Positions 36,379-45,102 of a DNA stretch of 64,000 bases are shown here, piece after piece (positions within the stretch are counted from its first letter, which is position 1; the number at the start of each line of letters is the position of its first letter). This DNA is from Paenibacillus massiliensis subsp. panacisoli DSM 21345 (GTDB taxonomy: Bacteria > Bacillota > Bacilli > Paenibacillales > Paenibacillaceae), in NCBI RefSeq assembly GCF_000426545.1, contig NZ_KE384534.1:547115-611114 (forward strand), in the 5' to 3' direction. The notes under the pieces are model-generated. The model was given only the letters and a program-made list of their open reading frames with translations. It was not told where the DNA came from and did not search any database. Made by a program: the position numbers and the translations under genes.

Positions 36379-37419
36379 GTGCCAAGACAACGAGAGTGGA
36401 CAGAACGTGACCTGCACATATTGCAGGAGCTGTATGACTTAAGAGAGCTGACGAAGCGGCAAATTGCGACCAAGCATTTTGCCAGTGAGAAGTATGCAAA
36501 TAAACGATTGTACATTATGAAGAGAGAAGGGTTAATAACCACAAAAGTGTATGGTAACAGAACATCAGGTCAAACGTTAACAGCGGCTTATGTACGTTTA
36601 ACCGAAGCGGGTATGGATTTGTTAGTAGAGCGTGGGTTATTGGACAGCAAGAATTATCGTGCAAGGGATTTGGGTCTGTCTATTCAACAGAGACAGTATA
36701 TTACCGATGCGAACGAGCTGTTTGTACAAATACCTGAAGTGTCGTTTATGGATTCGCGTGAAATCAAGAAGAAGTATCATCTCAACCGTGGGAATTTGAC
36801 CATCGGTGGGTTTAGCAGCAGTGAAGGGGATTATATGATTTTCATACTGATGGCAGATGCGAAGAGCCAAACAATGATTAAGATCATCAACGAGATCAAG
36901 AGGCAACTGAAGATGCAGGGTTACCTTATTTATTACAAGAGTGATTCGGTTAAACGAGCTTTTGAATCACTTTGTGTTAAGCAAGGGTTGGTAACAGGCG
37001 GTGTTCCAGTTCATTTATTGCCATTTGATAAGCTGGGAGTCGGTATGACGTGGCACTGCATCCTATCAACAAAAGCGTTTTTAAATTTACAAGCTGTGTT
37101 GTCTGAGTCCGGGCAGCTAACGAAGGTGAAGGAAGAGAGTAACAAGCACGGATTTCTTTATGGCATGAGAAGAAGTGATGGGCTTCCAAGCCCGTATGTA
37201 ATTGAATTGCTGACAGGCGATATCATGATTTTGAAACGATGTTTAAAGAATTACAACGTGGATGCTTATCAGAGGGAGGGGCGAAGAGTCCTTCTTTTTT
37301 GTTTTGAAGAAGAACTGGATTGGTACAAACAAGAGTTATTAAGTGCAGCACATGTGGATATTGTGGGTATTCCAAAGAGTGCGTTTGAAAGCCATTTTGA
37401 AGGAGGTGATGCCGGATAG
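36379..37419 (+). CDS. Replication-relaxation family winged-helix protein
   Basis: 346 residues. The N-terminal wHTH (WTERDLHILQELYDLRELTK, QIATKHFASEKYANKRLYIM) is the RepRel/replication-relaxation pattern found on Gram-positive plasmids and conjugative elements, often near replication or transfer genes. The rest is a larger alpha/beta region of unknown role. GTG start behind GAAAAGGAGGAATTACGG. It is the first gene of the block leading to the coupling protein. Confidence 0.6.
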   Translation: MPRQREWTERDLHILQELYDLRELTKRQIATKHFASEKYANKRLYIMKREGLITTKVYGNRTSGQTLTAAYVRLTEAGMDLLVERGLLDSKNYRARDLGLSIQQRQYITDANELFVQIPEVSFMDSREIKKKYHLNRGNLTIGGFSSSEGDYMIFILMADAKSQTMIKIINEIKRQLKMQGYLIYYKSDSVKRAFESLCVKQGLVTGGVPVHLLPFDKLGVGMTWHCILSTKAFLNLQAVLSESGQLTKVKEESNKHGFLYGMRRSDGLPSPYVIELLTGDIMILKRCLKNYNVDAYQREGRRVLLFCFEEELDWYKQELLSAAHVDIVGIPKSAFESHFEGGDAG

Positions 37420-37471
37420 CTTGAGACTAATCTTGAAGTTACAGAGGGGAGAGCAAATATGTTTACGATAA
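37409..37471 (+). CDS. Possible short coupling ORF
   Basis: A 20-codon frame begins at an ATG behind AAGGAGGTG, overlaps the end of the preceding gene, and holds the ribosome site of the next short ORF. Probably translational coupling rather than a functional peptide. Confidence 0.25.
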   Translation: MPDSLRLILKLQRGEQICLR

Positions 37472-37509
37472 AAGCTCATTCGTTCGCATCTCTAATTCAG
37501 TTGTTATGA
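37459..37509 (+). CDS. Possible short coupling ORF before the membrane anchor
   Basis: A 16-codon frame with GAGGGGAGAG upstream whose TGA overlaps the ATG of the membrane protein by four bases. Likely a reinitiation leader. Confidence 0.3.
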   Translation: MFTIKAHSFASLIQLL

Positions 37510-37991
37510 TTCGATTCATTTGGTTAGTGCTCACCCTTAATGGGTGGGCTTACTTGTATTGGCGTACTCCTGAGTTGTCAACCATTTGGATGTATATTCC
37601 GGCAGCTCTGTGCTTCGTAAGCTACTTGTATGGGTGGATACTGGAGCGGAATAACAAGCTCATATATTTCTTTGCCGCCTTGCTATGGACAGGCAATGGC
37701 CTAAGTCTAAAGCTAGGAACGTATGTAGCTAGTCAAAAGGACTTTCCGTTCTCAACGGATGGAATGGTACAAAGCGCTCTGATCATGACTATGCTTTTTT
37801 CAACGTTCCTTACGTTTAGCAATTATAGATTGGCTCAGAGCCTTCATAATCGCAGAGGGAACGTCAGTAAGCAGCAGCTCGTTCATGTCCGGCCTACAGC
37901 AAAAGATTATTTTGAGAAATTCAAAAGGCTGTTTAAACGCAATCAGGAAATTAAGTTGAATTTGGGTGAAGAGATTCCCATGAAGGATTGA
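37506..37991 (+). CDS. Membrane partner of the coupling protein
   Basis: 161 residues: about four hydrophobic helices in the first 110 residues, then a basic soluble tail. It lies directly upstream of a VirD4-like ATPase that lacks its own transmembrane domain. I infer that it replaces that missing membrane part. Its start overlaps a 16-codon ORF. No family recognised. Confidence 0.55.
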   Translation: MIRFIWLVLTLNGWAYLYWRTPELSTIWMYIPAALCFVSYLYGWILERNNKLIYFFAALLWTGNGLSLKLGTYVASQKDFPFSTDGMVQSALIMTMLFSTFLTFSNYRLAQSLHNRRGNVSKQQLVHVRPTAKDYFEKFKRLFKRNQEIKLNLGEEIPMKD

Positions 37992-38000
37992 GGTGATTTC

Positions 38001-39506
38001 ATGATTCATTGGGGTGGAAGTGATCTGTTTACCCATATGCTTGTGGTTGGACCAACTCGCTGTGGAAAGACGGCGACCCTTCTCAAACCGATCATATATC
38101 AACTGCTGTTGATGAAGAAGAAAGGTATTCCGCTTGGACTGTCTGTTGTGGAGCCTAAAGGTGATGTGGCAGCCTTGGTAAATGAGATGTGCGGTGAGAT
38201 GGGGTTGCCTTGTGTGCATGTTGATCCGCTATTAACGAACAGCGCACGGTTTCCAGTCATGAAAGGTGATGAGGACGATGTGGCTGAAGCTACTGTTACG
38301 GTGCTCAAATCCATGTTCGGTAAGCAAGAAGCTTTCTTCGCTACAGTGCAGGAGCTAGCCGGACGGAATATTACCAAGCTGTTGAAACGTCTTTACTTGG
38401 ATGATGTGAATCTGGGAGATGTACTCCGAGTGATGAGAGATCAGCGGATTTTAGAAGACAAGGTGCAGGAACTGAGAATCAAGGAAGGCGAATCCGATCT
38501 GGTACAGTTCTTTCAATCCGAGTTGCTGGGAGCACAGAAAGAGAAGTACCAGCAATTTGTCATTGGTTTACGTGCCCAACTGGAGAATCTGACCTCAAAC
38601 CGCAATTTGGAGCCGATTCTAACAGGCCAATCCGATTTTGATATGGACAAGCACTTTGCAAACGGCGGGGTCCTAGCCGTAAATACAGCGATGGGCAAAT
38701 TACGGAAAGCTGGTGATGCTTTCGGGCAGTTTGTCGTGATGCACTTGCAGAGTGGAACATTTCGCAGACCAGGAACAGAAAGCACGCGCATACCGCATTT
38801 CATGATCGTGGATGAGTATTCACGCTACATTAACCCGGATGTAGAATTGTTCCTTTCCATAGCAGCGGAATACAAGACCGCCGGGATCTTCGCGATTCAG
38901 TCACTCGGGCAGCTTGAAGTTGAATCGGGCAAAATCAATGCGAAGGCCATGAAACAATCCATCATGACGAGCTGCCGTAACAAAGTTTCCTTTGGTGGCC
39001 TGTCATATCAAGATGCTCTTGAATTCAGCAGAGAGTTTGGTAAGAAACAAATCATCAGCAGGCAAAGCACATTTAAGCAGCAGATACTGGTTCCGAACCT
39101 GTTGCCCGAGAACTACCGAGATACGGAGGTCGAAGAAGACCGTATTTTCTATACACAGATGATGGACGGGCTTCCTAAGTTTCATTATGTGGCGAAGCTG
39201 TTGGACGATGGTACACCACTGCCACCGAAGATCGGGAAAGGTGTATTTGTTCCGCAAGACTGGAAAGAGAAGCGAGAGTGGGAGACGCGAAGAAGGATTT
39301 GGGCGTTTAAACACGTCTTCAAACGTAAAGTGCAAGAAGGAGTAGTCCAGCCCATTGTCCCTGCAACCGAGGACATGGAAATCTCCTCTGAGCTAATCTT
39401 TGTAAGTTCTAGTGTGGAACAAGTAACAGTACCAGATGAGCCAATAAATCAGATCACAGAGTCAGTACCTGTGGTAATCCAGCATGAAGATGATCCTTTT
39501 GAGTAA
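38001..39506 (+). CDS. VirD4/TraG-like coupling ATPase without membrane domain
   Basis: 501 residues beginning almost at the P-loop: VVGPTRCGKTATLLKP (Walker A near residue 17), VVEPKGD (TraG-type strand), HFMIVDEYSRYINPD (Walker B), AIQSLGQL, and FGGLSYQDALEFSREFGKK, all consistent with the T4CP core. Typical VirD4 has an N-terminal membrane anchor of 60-100 residues, absent here and probably encoded by the preceding gene. It would couple relaxase-DNA to the T4SS of 1.3-9 kb. Start behind GAGGTGATTTC. Confidence 0.9.
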   Translation: MIHWGGSDLFTHMLVVGPTRCGKTATLLKPIIYQLLLMKKKGIPLGLSVVEPKGDVAALVNEMCGEMGLPCVHVDPLLTNSARFPVMKGDEDDVAEATVTVLKSMFGKQEAFFATVQELAGRNITKLLKRLYLDDVNLGDVLRVMRDQRILEDKVQELRIKEGESDLVQFFQSELLGAQKEKYQQFVIGLRAQLENLTSNRNLEPILTGQSDFDMDKHFANGGVLAVNTAMGKLRKAGDAFGQFVVMHLQSGTFRRPGTESTRIPHFMIVDEYSRYINPDVELFLSIAAEYKTAGIFAIQSLGQLEVESGKINAKAMKQSIMTSCRNKVSFGGLSYQDALEFSREFGKKQIISRQSTFKQQILVPNLLPENYRDTEVEEDRIFYTQMMDGLPKFHYVAKLLDDGTPLPPKIGKGVFVPQDWKEKREWETRRRIWAFKHVFKRKVQEGVVQPIVPATEDMEISSELIFVSSSVEQVTVPDEPINQITESVPVVIQHEDDPFE

Positions 39507-39536
39507 CATCCTCACTGTCATTCAGTGAGGTTATTT
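39504..39536 (+). terminator. Weak hairpin terminator
   Basis: CCTCACTG pairs with CAGTGAGG, loop TCATT, followed by TTATTTAT; 36 bases before the next start. Confidence 0.5.
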
Positions 39537-39572
39537 ATATTGACTACATTCAAAAATATGGAGGGTTTACAC

Positions 39573-40391
39573 ATGAGCAAAGAATTGAAAAACGTATTGA
39601 TTGAAGGCTACCAAGAAGAGAAGTTGGAGCGGAATAGCTACGATGAAGGGTGGGCACAAATTTATAGTGCTAAGCAAAATAATCTCATTTTGCAAGCTGA
39701 TATGATTGGGGTTGAAGTCAAACTGAATAAGCTTTGCGGAGTTGTTCAGGTTGGGGATGTACGCGGTTATATTCCACAAGAGTTTTCTGGCGTGACGGAT
39801 GCTCATGCATTCCGACGTCTTCTAGGGGAGCCAGTCGCTTTCAAAATCGTAACGTATGACCGCGATGGAGAAACGTTTATCGCTTCTCGGCAAGCAGCGA
39901 TTGAACATATGGAATCGGCCACGTGGAAGTGGCTGGAGCAAGGCGCAGTTATTACCGCTGTTGTGCGTTCTGTTCAGGCTAAGTCACTATCAGTAGATAT
40001 TGGTGGGATTGAAGTAGATCTTCCTGTAAAGGAATTCTCCTATGGCTGGACGGAGGATATGCGGGATGTAACGGAAATTGGCGATCACTTCAAGGTTAAG
40101 GTGTTAAAGCTGGACAAGGAACAGAAGAAAATCGAAATTAGCAAAAAGGCGTTGGATAAAAGTCCTTGGCCCGATTGCAGCAAGCGGTACAGCAACAAGG
40201 GTGAATATATTGGGACCGTATCTGGAGTCGTAGAGTATGGAGTGTTTGTAAATCTGGATCGTGGTGTTGATGTGCTTGTTCGACATATGCCATTCAACAA
40301 AGTGAAACGAGGGGATAAGGTTTTTGTTCGAATTATCAATGTGGACTTGAAAAATCAGCAAATGTTTGGACACATTACTCGGAAGCGTTAA
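39573..40391 (+). CDS. Protein with S1-type OB-fold RNA-binding domains
   Basis: About 272 residues containing two to three S1-like repeats: AVVRSVQAKSLSVDIGGIEV with FKVKVLKLDKEQKKIEISKK, and a clear C-terminal S1 (GEYIGTVSGVVEYGVFVNLD, VRIINVDLKNQQMFGHI). S1 proteins bind RNA or ssRNA in the cytoplasm. ATG 39573 follows ATGGAGGGTTTACAC; an upstream in-frame start is inferior. Located after the coupling gene, it may regulate plasmid transcripts or bind the many hairpins. Confidence 0.7.
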   Translation: MSKELKNVLIEGYQEEKLERNSYDEGWAQIYSAKQNNLILQADMIGVEVKLNKLCGVVQVGDVRGYIPQEFSGVTDAHAFRRLLGEPVAFKIVTYDRDGETFIASRQAAIEHMESATWKWLEQGAVITAVVRSVQAKSLSVDIGGIEVDLPVKEFSYGWTEDMRDVTEIGDHFKVKVLKLDKEQKKIEISKKALDKSPWPDCSKRYSNKGEYIGTVSGVVEYGVFVNLDRGVDVLVRHMPFNKVKRGDKVFVRIINVDLKNQQMFGHITRKR

Positions 40392-40405
40392 AGGGAGGAA
40401 GTAGG

Positions 40406-41107
40406 ATGGAAAACAACCAAGGGGATCGGGTCACCCGGTCTCCTTTTTCCATAACACATGACTGGTCGTATGTTCCGACTGTTTTGCCAGAGCCTATTTC
40501 TGCTGGCTATGCTCCAATCAGGCTTCCAATGGAAGAGGTAGGGCTCCAAGCGATTGGGCATATCGGATGTATCGGAAGTGTACAGATGAGCCGGCTATTT
40601 CATTGGAAACGTCATCAGGTACGACGGATGCTAGCTGAACACAAGCTGGTTCAACATGAGCTAAAGAAGAACAAGAACAGCATTCCGATTTTTACGTTAG
40701 GTCCTCGAAGTATACAGCTTTTCAAGGTCGATCAGTCCGTAAATAGCTGGAGGAACTGGAGCATTGCATCGGTATTATCTAAACTTGTCTTTTTTCAGTT
40801 TTGTTGTGCGCTGCATGATAAACAAAAGGGCTTTCAAATTCTTCCGACAGCACCGCCATTCACTGGAAAAGTACAGATGGGAGAGCATCTGAGGTATGTT
40901 CTTGTATTGCGTGGTCAAATGGATAGAGTCGAGTTGGAAAGGGAGCTTCGACTACGCAGGCAGCCTATGATTATTCTTGCGGAAAAGCTGGAAGACGTTA
41001 ACCCATTTAATGATGTACTGTCCTCAGCTCACCTACTACTAGATCAGGACTTGCGTGAGGATTACAGGTTTCTACGTCAGCAAGCTGGAATTTGGCAGCG
41101 ATCCTAA
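40406..41107 (+). CDS. Replication-relaxation-like winged-helix protein
   Basis: 233 residues. EEVGLQAIGHIGCIGSVQMS and WKRHQVRRMLAEHKLVQHEL give a wHTH like that in the 36379 gene, so it is a likely second plasmid DNA-binding protein. RBS AAAGGGAGGAAGTAGG. It follows the S1 gene closely and may act with the plasmid origin or in regulation. The middle region is not recognised. Confidence 0.5.
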   Translation: MENNQGDRVTRSPFSITHDWSYVPTVLPEPISAGYAPIRLPMEEVGLQAIGHIGCIGSVQMSRLFHWKRHQVRRMLAEHKLVQHELKKNKNSIPIFTLGPRSIQLFKVDQSVNSWRNWSIASVLSKLVFFQFCCALHDKQKGFQILPTAPPFTGKVQMGEHLRYVLVLRGQMDRVELERELRLRRQPMIILAEKLEDVNPFNDVLSSAHLLLDQDLREDYRFLRQQAGIWQRS

Positions 41108-41132
41108 GCTGAAAGAAAATGAGAACAGACGC

Positions 41133-41161
41133 TTGTATAGAAAAAGAACGTGTGCTAGAAT
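41133..41161 (+). promoter_or_regulatory. Extended -10 promoter for a putative ncRNA
   Basis: TTGTAT (41133-41138), 17 bases, then TAGAAT (41156-41161) with TG one base upstream of it. It opens the ncRNA region, not a gene. Confidence 0.55.
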
Positions 41162-41167
41162 AAAAGT

Positions 41168-41525
41168 GTAATTTTTTTCTATCCCTAAACTCCCTTTATG
41201 CAGGAGACAAGGGTTTCACCCGACGCTTGGACTTTGATCTTCACAAAGTTATATAAAGCAGGGACCTTGTACCGAAAGGACAAGCAAGTGCACTACCTCA
41301 ACCTATACCTTCGTTCCAAATGAAGATGGAAATGAAGAGAGGCAAAAAAATAGGCTAAAAGGCGAAAGCCACCAAGATTCCGAAACTCTCATTTGCTGGA
41401 GGTAAGGAATAAAGAGTACCGAGAGGCTCTGTGAAAAGCAGTTGTATGCGCGTGCGATTTTGAATGTGTTGTTTATAAGCCGATTTTTGCATAGAGATTC
41501 CATGTAGAAATCGGCTTTTTTGCGT
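41168..41525 (+). ncRNA. Putative structured plasmid ncRNA of about 350 nt
   Basis: Between the promoter above and a strong terminator no convincing gene exists, but several GNRA-type hairpins do: CTTGT-CC-GAAA-GG-CAAG at 41266-41284, GGCGAAAGCC at 41361-41370, and CTGT-GAAAA-GCAG within GAGGCT...GTTG (41423-41444), the last shared with 36.2 kb. Terminator stem AGCCGATTT/AAATCGGCT at 41478-41516 plus T run. It could be a plasmid copy, incompatibility or regulatory RNA, or a large leader of 41553. Confidence 0.5.
41478..41523 (+). terminator. Terminator of the ncRNA region
   Basis: Nine perfect pairs with a long loop followed by TTTTTTTGCG. Confidence 0.8.
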
Positions 41526-41552
41526 TTCTAAAAAACTGAGAGGTGATGAACT

Positions 41553-41900
41553 ATGAAAAATTGGCTGAAGAGGTTGTTTGTTAAGCAGGAAAACGGGTGT
41601 CAAGTTTCCCTTCTTGATGAGGAAAAGCAGAAGGAGTGGAGTGAAATGAAAGAACGTTGGATAGCTTCTCGGAATGATACAGCACAAAAGACGCTTGCTT
41701 CATTAGAAGGTACTGAGTCTTTTGAACGTATCCTTCCCGTTCTGGAAGAAACCTTATCATTGTTGGATGATGCTTATGCTGGTGCCAATGGATTGTTGAA
41801 AAAAGAAGTGTTTCTGATTTGGTACTCCTTAGATGGATTGGTCACCAAATACTCCAATAAAGTCGAAAATTCGAATCAGAATCAATCCAATAACCCCTGA
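41553..41900 (+). CDS. Unknown small helical protein
   Basis: 115 residues, charged and probably helical throughout (KNWLKRLFVKQENG, then many E/K), no family recognised. RBS GAGAGGTGATGAACT. Near the start of the DNA-processing block but separated from it by a terminator. Confidence 0.55.
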   Translation: MKNWLKRLFVKQENGCQVSLLDEEKQKEWSEMKERWIASRNDTAQKTLASLEGTESFERILPVLEETLSLLDDAYAGANGLLKKEVFLIWYSLDGLVTKYSNKVENSNQNQSNNP

Positions 41901-41902
41901 CT

Positions 41903-41937
41903 AAAACGCGTATCCGTAAGAACTGGATAGGCGTTTT
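41903..41937 (+). terminator. Hairpin terminator
   Basis: Thirteen pairs in two blocks (AAAACGC/GCGTTTT and GTATCC/GGATAG) followed by CATTTTA; 67 bases before the next start. Confidence 0.7.
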
Positions 41938-42004
41938 CATTTTACCTTCTATGCAGGTACAAATGCATAGAGCGTTCAAAAGTGAACGTAGAGGGAGAAA
42001 AATT

Positions 42005-42943
42005 ATGGAGAATAACATGGATTTGGCTATCTTAGAAAAAGTCATTGTACATGGAGATTTGTCAGTGTTGACCCCTCAAGAGAGGTATGTTTATTATACC
42101 AAGGTGTGTGAGGATCTTGGACTCAACCCACTGACTCGCCCATTTGATTATCTTGAACTCAAAAATGGAAAAGAAAAGAAAATGTTTCTTTATGCTAAAA
42201 AAGAATGCACGGATCAACTCAGACGAAATTACAAAATAACAGTCGATATTGTCTCCGTTAACGAAACCTCCGAAGAGTTATGGATGATGGCTAGGGCGAC
42301 GATGCCCGATGGCAGAACTGATACTTCGATAGGTTCAGTGCCTTTACTAAAAGAAGAAACGGTCTGGAATAAGCAGGAACAACGTTACGTTTCTACAGGA
42401 AAAATAGTTCCATTGGGCTTCAGAGAAAGAAGCAATGCTCGTATGGCATGCGAAACAAAGGCGAAGCGTCGTGTAACATTATCCATTGTCGGCCTGGGCA
42501 TGTTGGATGAGAGTGAAATCAGTAGTATTGAGGGTGCTGAAACTTTGCCTGCTGAGATTAGGGAGGATACTGAAAGCAAACCGCTTCAGGAAAAACCGAA
42601 GTCACCAACTCAACCTTCAAAGTCAAATAAGGCAGGGAAATCAGTCAATAAGCCATCGACTGCTTCACAACAAACGGAGCAGACTCCTAAAGTTGGAACA
42701 GCCAGCGATACTTACAAATTACTAGACTATGCCACAGGAACCTCACCAGGGGGAGTAGTATTTGCCAAGCTACTAGTAGCCAATATGTCTACTGGGGAAC
42801 AGTGTATTATGATTGCAAACACTCCCGAGACAATTGAGCAAACTAATGCGCTCTCAAACAACTCACAATTCAAAATCAATTTTGAATTGTTAAATGGATT
42901 CAATATTGTGGAATCTGTTGCGATTGTGGGTGAAGCTGCATGA
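42005..42943 (+). CDS. RecT-like single-strand annealing protein candidate
   Basis: About 312 residues. LTPQERYVYYTKVCEDLGLNP, the F(D)YLEL strand and MFLYAKKECTDQLRRNYK are reminiscent of phage RecT/Redβ-type annealing proteins, and the linker-rich C-terminus is typical too. It stands first in a row of SSB, nuclease and primase-zinc-finger genes, which supports a recombination role. The family call is by pattern only. ATG 42005 follows GAGGGAGAAAAATT. Confidence 0.5.
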   Translation: MENNMDLAILEKVIVHGDLSVLTPQERYVYYTKVCEDLGLNPLTRPFDYLELKNGKEKKMFLYAKKECTDQLRRNYKITVDIVSVNETSEELWMMARATMPDGRTDTSIGSVPLLKEETVWNKQEQRYVSTGKIVPLGFRERSNARMACETKAKRRVTLSIVGLGMLDESEISSIEGAETLPAEIREDTESKPLQEKPKSPTQPSKSNKAGKSVNKPSTASQQTEQTPKVGTASDTYKLLDYATGTSPGGVVFAKLLVANMSTGEQCIMIANTPETIEQTNALSNNSQFKINFELLNGFNIVESVAIVGEAA

Positions 42944-43272
42944 GTAAATTGACTGCTACGTTTACAGACGGGAACGCATTGATTTGCGCGTTCCCTTCCA
43001 GTAGACAAAATGGCGTTTATCTCGTTAAAGCCGAACCTCACTTCAATGACATTATCATTACCCATGACTGCCCTGCATGCCATTATGGACACAAGCAATG
43101 TAAACATGTCCAGATGGCTGTGGAAGCCTATGAGCGCTGGCAATGGTGGGAGCCTAAAAAGAAGATTCACACCGTAACCCGGAAAATTGTTCTTTCCCCG
43201 GATTGGGAGCAAATACAGCTTCCACCCAACTCGAAGGATAGGATACGGGCTATGATAGACCATGCTTCCTGA
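42940..43272 (+). CDS. Small zinc-finger (SWIM-like) protein
   Basis: 110 residues. CPACHYGHKQCKH is close to a SWIM finger (CxC..CxH) though with CxxC spacing. SWIM domains bind DNA or proteins. Its ATG overlaps the stop of the annealing-protein gene (ATGA). Its end overlaps the next gene by 11 bases. Likely a DNA-processing accessory. Confidence 0.6.
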   Translation: MSKLTATFTDGNALICAFPSSRQNGVYLVKAEPHFNDIIITHDCPACHYGHKQCKHVQMAVEAYERWQWWEPKKKIHTVTRKIVLSPDWEQIQLPPNSKDRIRAMIDHAS

Positions 43273-43942
43273 CATTGTAAGTATTGCAGAGAAGCATGGG
43301 TTGTCTATTAATCCGTATTCTAGATCAAGAGAAGAAGTGACGTGCAAATGTCCATTTTGTCATGAGGACTCGAAGCCAGGAAAAAAGCGAAGATACTACC
43401 TCTCTCTAAACAGCAAAGATCAGGTGTTTAAATGCTGGTATTGCAAAGAGAGCGGAGGTGTTTTTCGCTTTATTTCGCTTTTAGAAGATGTCACTGAAGA
43501 TCAGGTTCGGCAGCGATATCGAAAAAGAAAGGTCATTCATCCTGCTGAACGGCTCAGCCAGAGTCAACGTAGATGCTTGAGACAATCTACGGGTGGCAAA
43601 GAGCCGAATTGGTCCAAGATGAGGGAACGTGATTTTGCTTACTACAAACGTTCTCTTGATCTACTCTGGCAGCAATGGAATGAGTTCTTGGAACGAGAGC
43701 AGCAGGAAGCTTACTCTTGGCTGATCATTGGAATTCAGAGTTTTAATTATCAAAAATACATTGAACGAATCCGGCAAAGAGAGCGTGAGATAGAGTCTTC
43801 ACTCCTGGAACATGCACTCCAAGTCTATTCTTGTGCAACTCGTCCCCAGTGGGCAGAGGATATCGAGAGATTTGTTCATCGTTTAAAATCTGTAAGTCCT
43901 GAACCTGTAGAGGCAGGCGTGAATATGGAGGAAAAAGCATGA
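43262..43942 (+). CDS. DnaG-type CHC2 zinc finger protein without a TOPRIM core
   Basis: 226 residues. CKCPFCHEDSKPG and FKCWYCKESGG reproduce the DnaG CHC2 zinc-finger pattern, with FRFISLLEDV as the usual next helix. No TOPRIM catalytic region follows; the rest is helical and charged. So it may recognise ssDNA or recruit a primase rather than synthesise primers. Overlaps both neighbours. Confidence 0.7.
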   Translation: MLPDIVSIAEKHGLSINPYSRSREEVTCKCPFCHEDSKPGKKRRYYLSLNSKDQVFKCWYCKESGGVFRFISLLEDVTEDQVRQRYRKRKVIHPAERLSQSQRRCLRQSTGGKEPNWSKMRERDFAYYKRSLDLLWQQWNEFLEREQQEAYSWLIIGIQSFNYQKYIERIRQREREIESSLLEHALQVYSCATRPQWAEDIERFVHRLKSVSPEPVEAGVNMEEKA

Positions 43943-44415
43943 GCTTGAACCAAGTGGTATTGATCGGAAGACTTACGAAGGACCCAGAACTGCGCTACAC
44001 TCCTTCGGGCGTGGCAGTGGCTCAATTTAATTTGGCTGTGGACCGTCCGTATCCGAACCAAGCTGGGGAGAAGGAAGCAGACTTTATTCCAATCGTCGTA
44101 TGGAAAGCCATTGCTGAAAATGTGGCCAACTATGTGAAAAAAGGACATCAAGTCGCTGTCACAGGTAGGATTCAGGTTCGGAATTATGAGAACAATGAAG
44201 GGCGTCGTGTCTATGTTACAGAGGTCATCGGGCAGAATGTTCAGTTTTTGACTTCTAATCAAAGTGAGTCAGGACAGCGATCTTCTGGAGGACAGGCTTC
44301 TGGCAACAGTACAAACCGAAATGGTCAGGTTAACAATCGCCAGTCTAATTCCAATCAAGGAACCAGTGGTCAAGACAGTGGTTGGGATATCAATGATGAT
44401 GACTTGCCATTCTGA
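43939..44415 (+). CDS. ssb: Single-stranded DNA-binding protein (SSB)
   Basis: 158 residues: OB-fold start NQVVLIGRLTKDPELRYTPS, FNLAVDRPY, then a Gly/Ser/Asn-rich linker and the acidic tip DDDLPF that binds partner proteins. Complete and typical of Bacillota plasmid SSBs. Coats ssDNA during conjugal replication or recombination. The ATG overlaps the preceding stop, showing coupling. Confidence 0.95.
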   Translation: MSLNQVVLIGRLTKDPELRYTPSGVAVAQFNLAVDRPYPNQAGEKEADFIPIVVWKAIAENVANYVKKGHQVAVTGRIQVRNYENNEGRRVYVTEVIGQNVQFLTSNQSESGQRSSGGQASGNSTNRNGQVNNRQSNSNQGTSGQDSGWDINDDDLPF

Positions 44416-44417
44416 AA

Positions 44418-45089
44418 ATGTTGTATTCCTACTCTCGACTCTCCCTGTATGAAACTTGCTCCTATCGTTTTTACCAGAAATACATTCTGGGGAAATCAGA
44501 GCCGGTTACAAAACCCCTGGCACTCGGTAAAGCGGTTCACAAGGCTATTGAGTTAAAAATACAGGGAGCTGCGGTTGAAGATGCCATTACATCAGCAATT
44601 ATTGAATCGGATTTTCATCCAGAAGTGACTCATGAAGAGATTAGCTCGTTGACACAACGTGCACCTCAAGTCAGCGGACAAACGGAAGTTCATTTTGTGC
44701 TTCCGCTGGGATCTGGAATTCAGATTCAAGGTTACGTTGATCTGCTTCAAGAGGTCCAATTTTGGGATTGGAAATCAAACTGGAAACCGTACCAAGCGAA
44801 TGACACAAGGCAGCTTGCTTTATATGCTTGGGCCATCATGGAAATGAGAGAACTCCAGCGTATCAAGGGCACACTGTTTTTTCTACGCTTCAGGAAGGCA
44901 GAGTCGTTTGTATATACTCACTCTGAAACGAATGAAGCTAGAGAATGGGCGCTTCGATTAGCTGAAGAGATAGAAATGAAGAAGTCATGCCAGGAATCAT
45001 TCCCGGAAATGGCTTCTTCTTTATTTTTCCCTACACCGGGAAGTCACTGTAGGCATTGTCCATTCGTGCTGGAGTGCATTAAAAATTGA
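44418..45089 (+). CDS. Cas4/RecB-like Fe-S PD-(D/E)XK nuclease
   Basis: 223 residues. LGKAVHKAIELK (motif I), GYVDLLQEVQFWDWKSNW (D...DxK catalytic core) and QLALYAWAIMEM place it in the PD-(D/E)XK family. A Cys in YETCSYRF near the N-terminus plus CRHCPFVLEC at the C-terminus make the four-Cys cluster of Cas4/AddB-type iron-sulfur nucleases. There is no Cas neighbourhood. Likely an exonuclease partner of the annealing protein/SSB. The start is two bases after the SSB stop. Confidence 0.8.
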   Translation: MLYSYSRLSLYETCSYRFYQKYILGKSEPVTKPLALGKAVHKAIELKIQGAAVEDAITSAIIESDFHPEVTHEEISSLTQRAPQVSGQTEVHFVLPLGSGIQIQGYVDLLQEVQFWDWKSNWKPYQANDTRQLALYAWAIMEMRELQRIKGTLFFLRFRKAESFVYTHSETNEAREWALRLAEEIEMKKSCQESFPEMASSLFFPTPGSHCRHCPFVLECIKN

Positions 45090-45102
45090 GAGGATGTTAA
45101 AT

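Noticed and set aside
41168..41525. Group I or group II intron
   Set aside because: No P/Q/R/S elements, no domain V, and no splice-site context in a gene.
44418..45089. CRISPR association because of the Cas4-like nuclease
   Set aside because: No repeats or cas genes nearby; Cas4-like nucleases are common in phage and plasmid recombination blocks.
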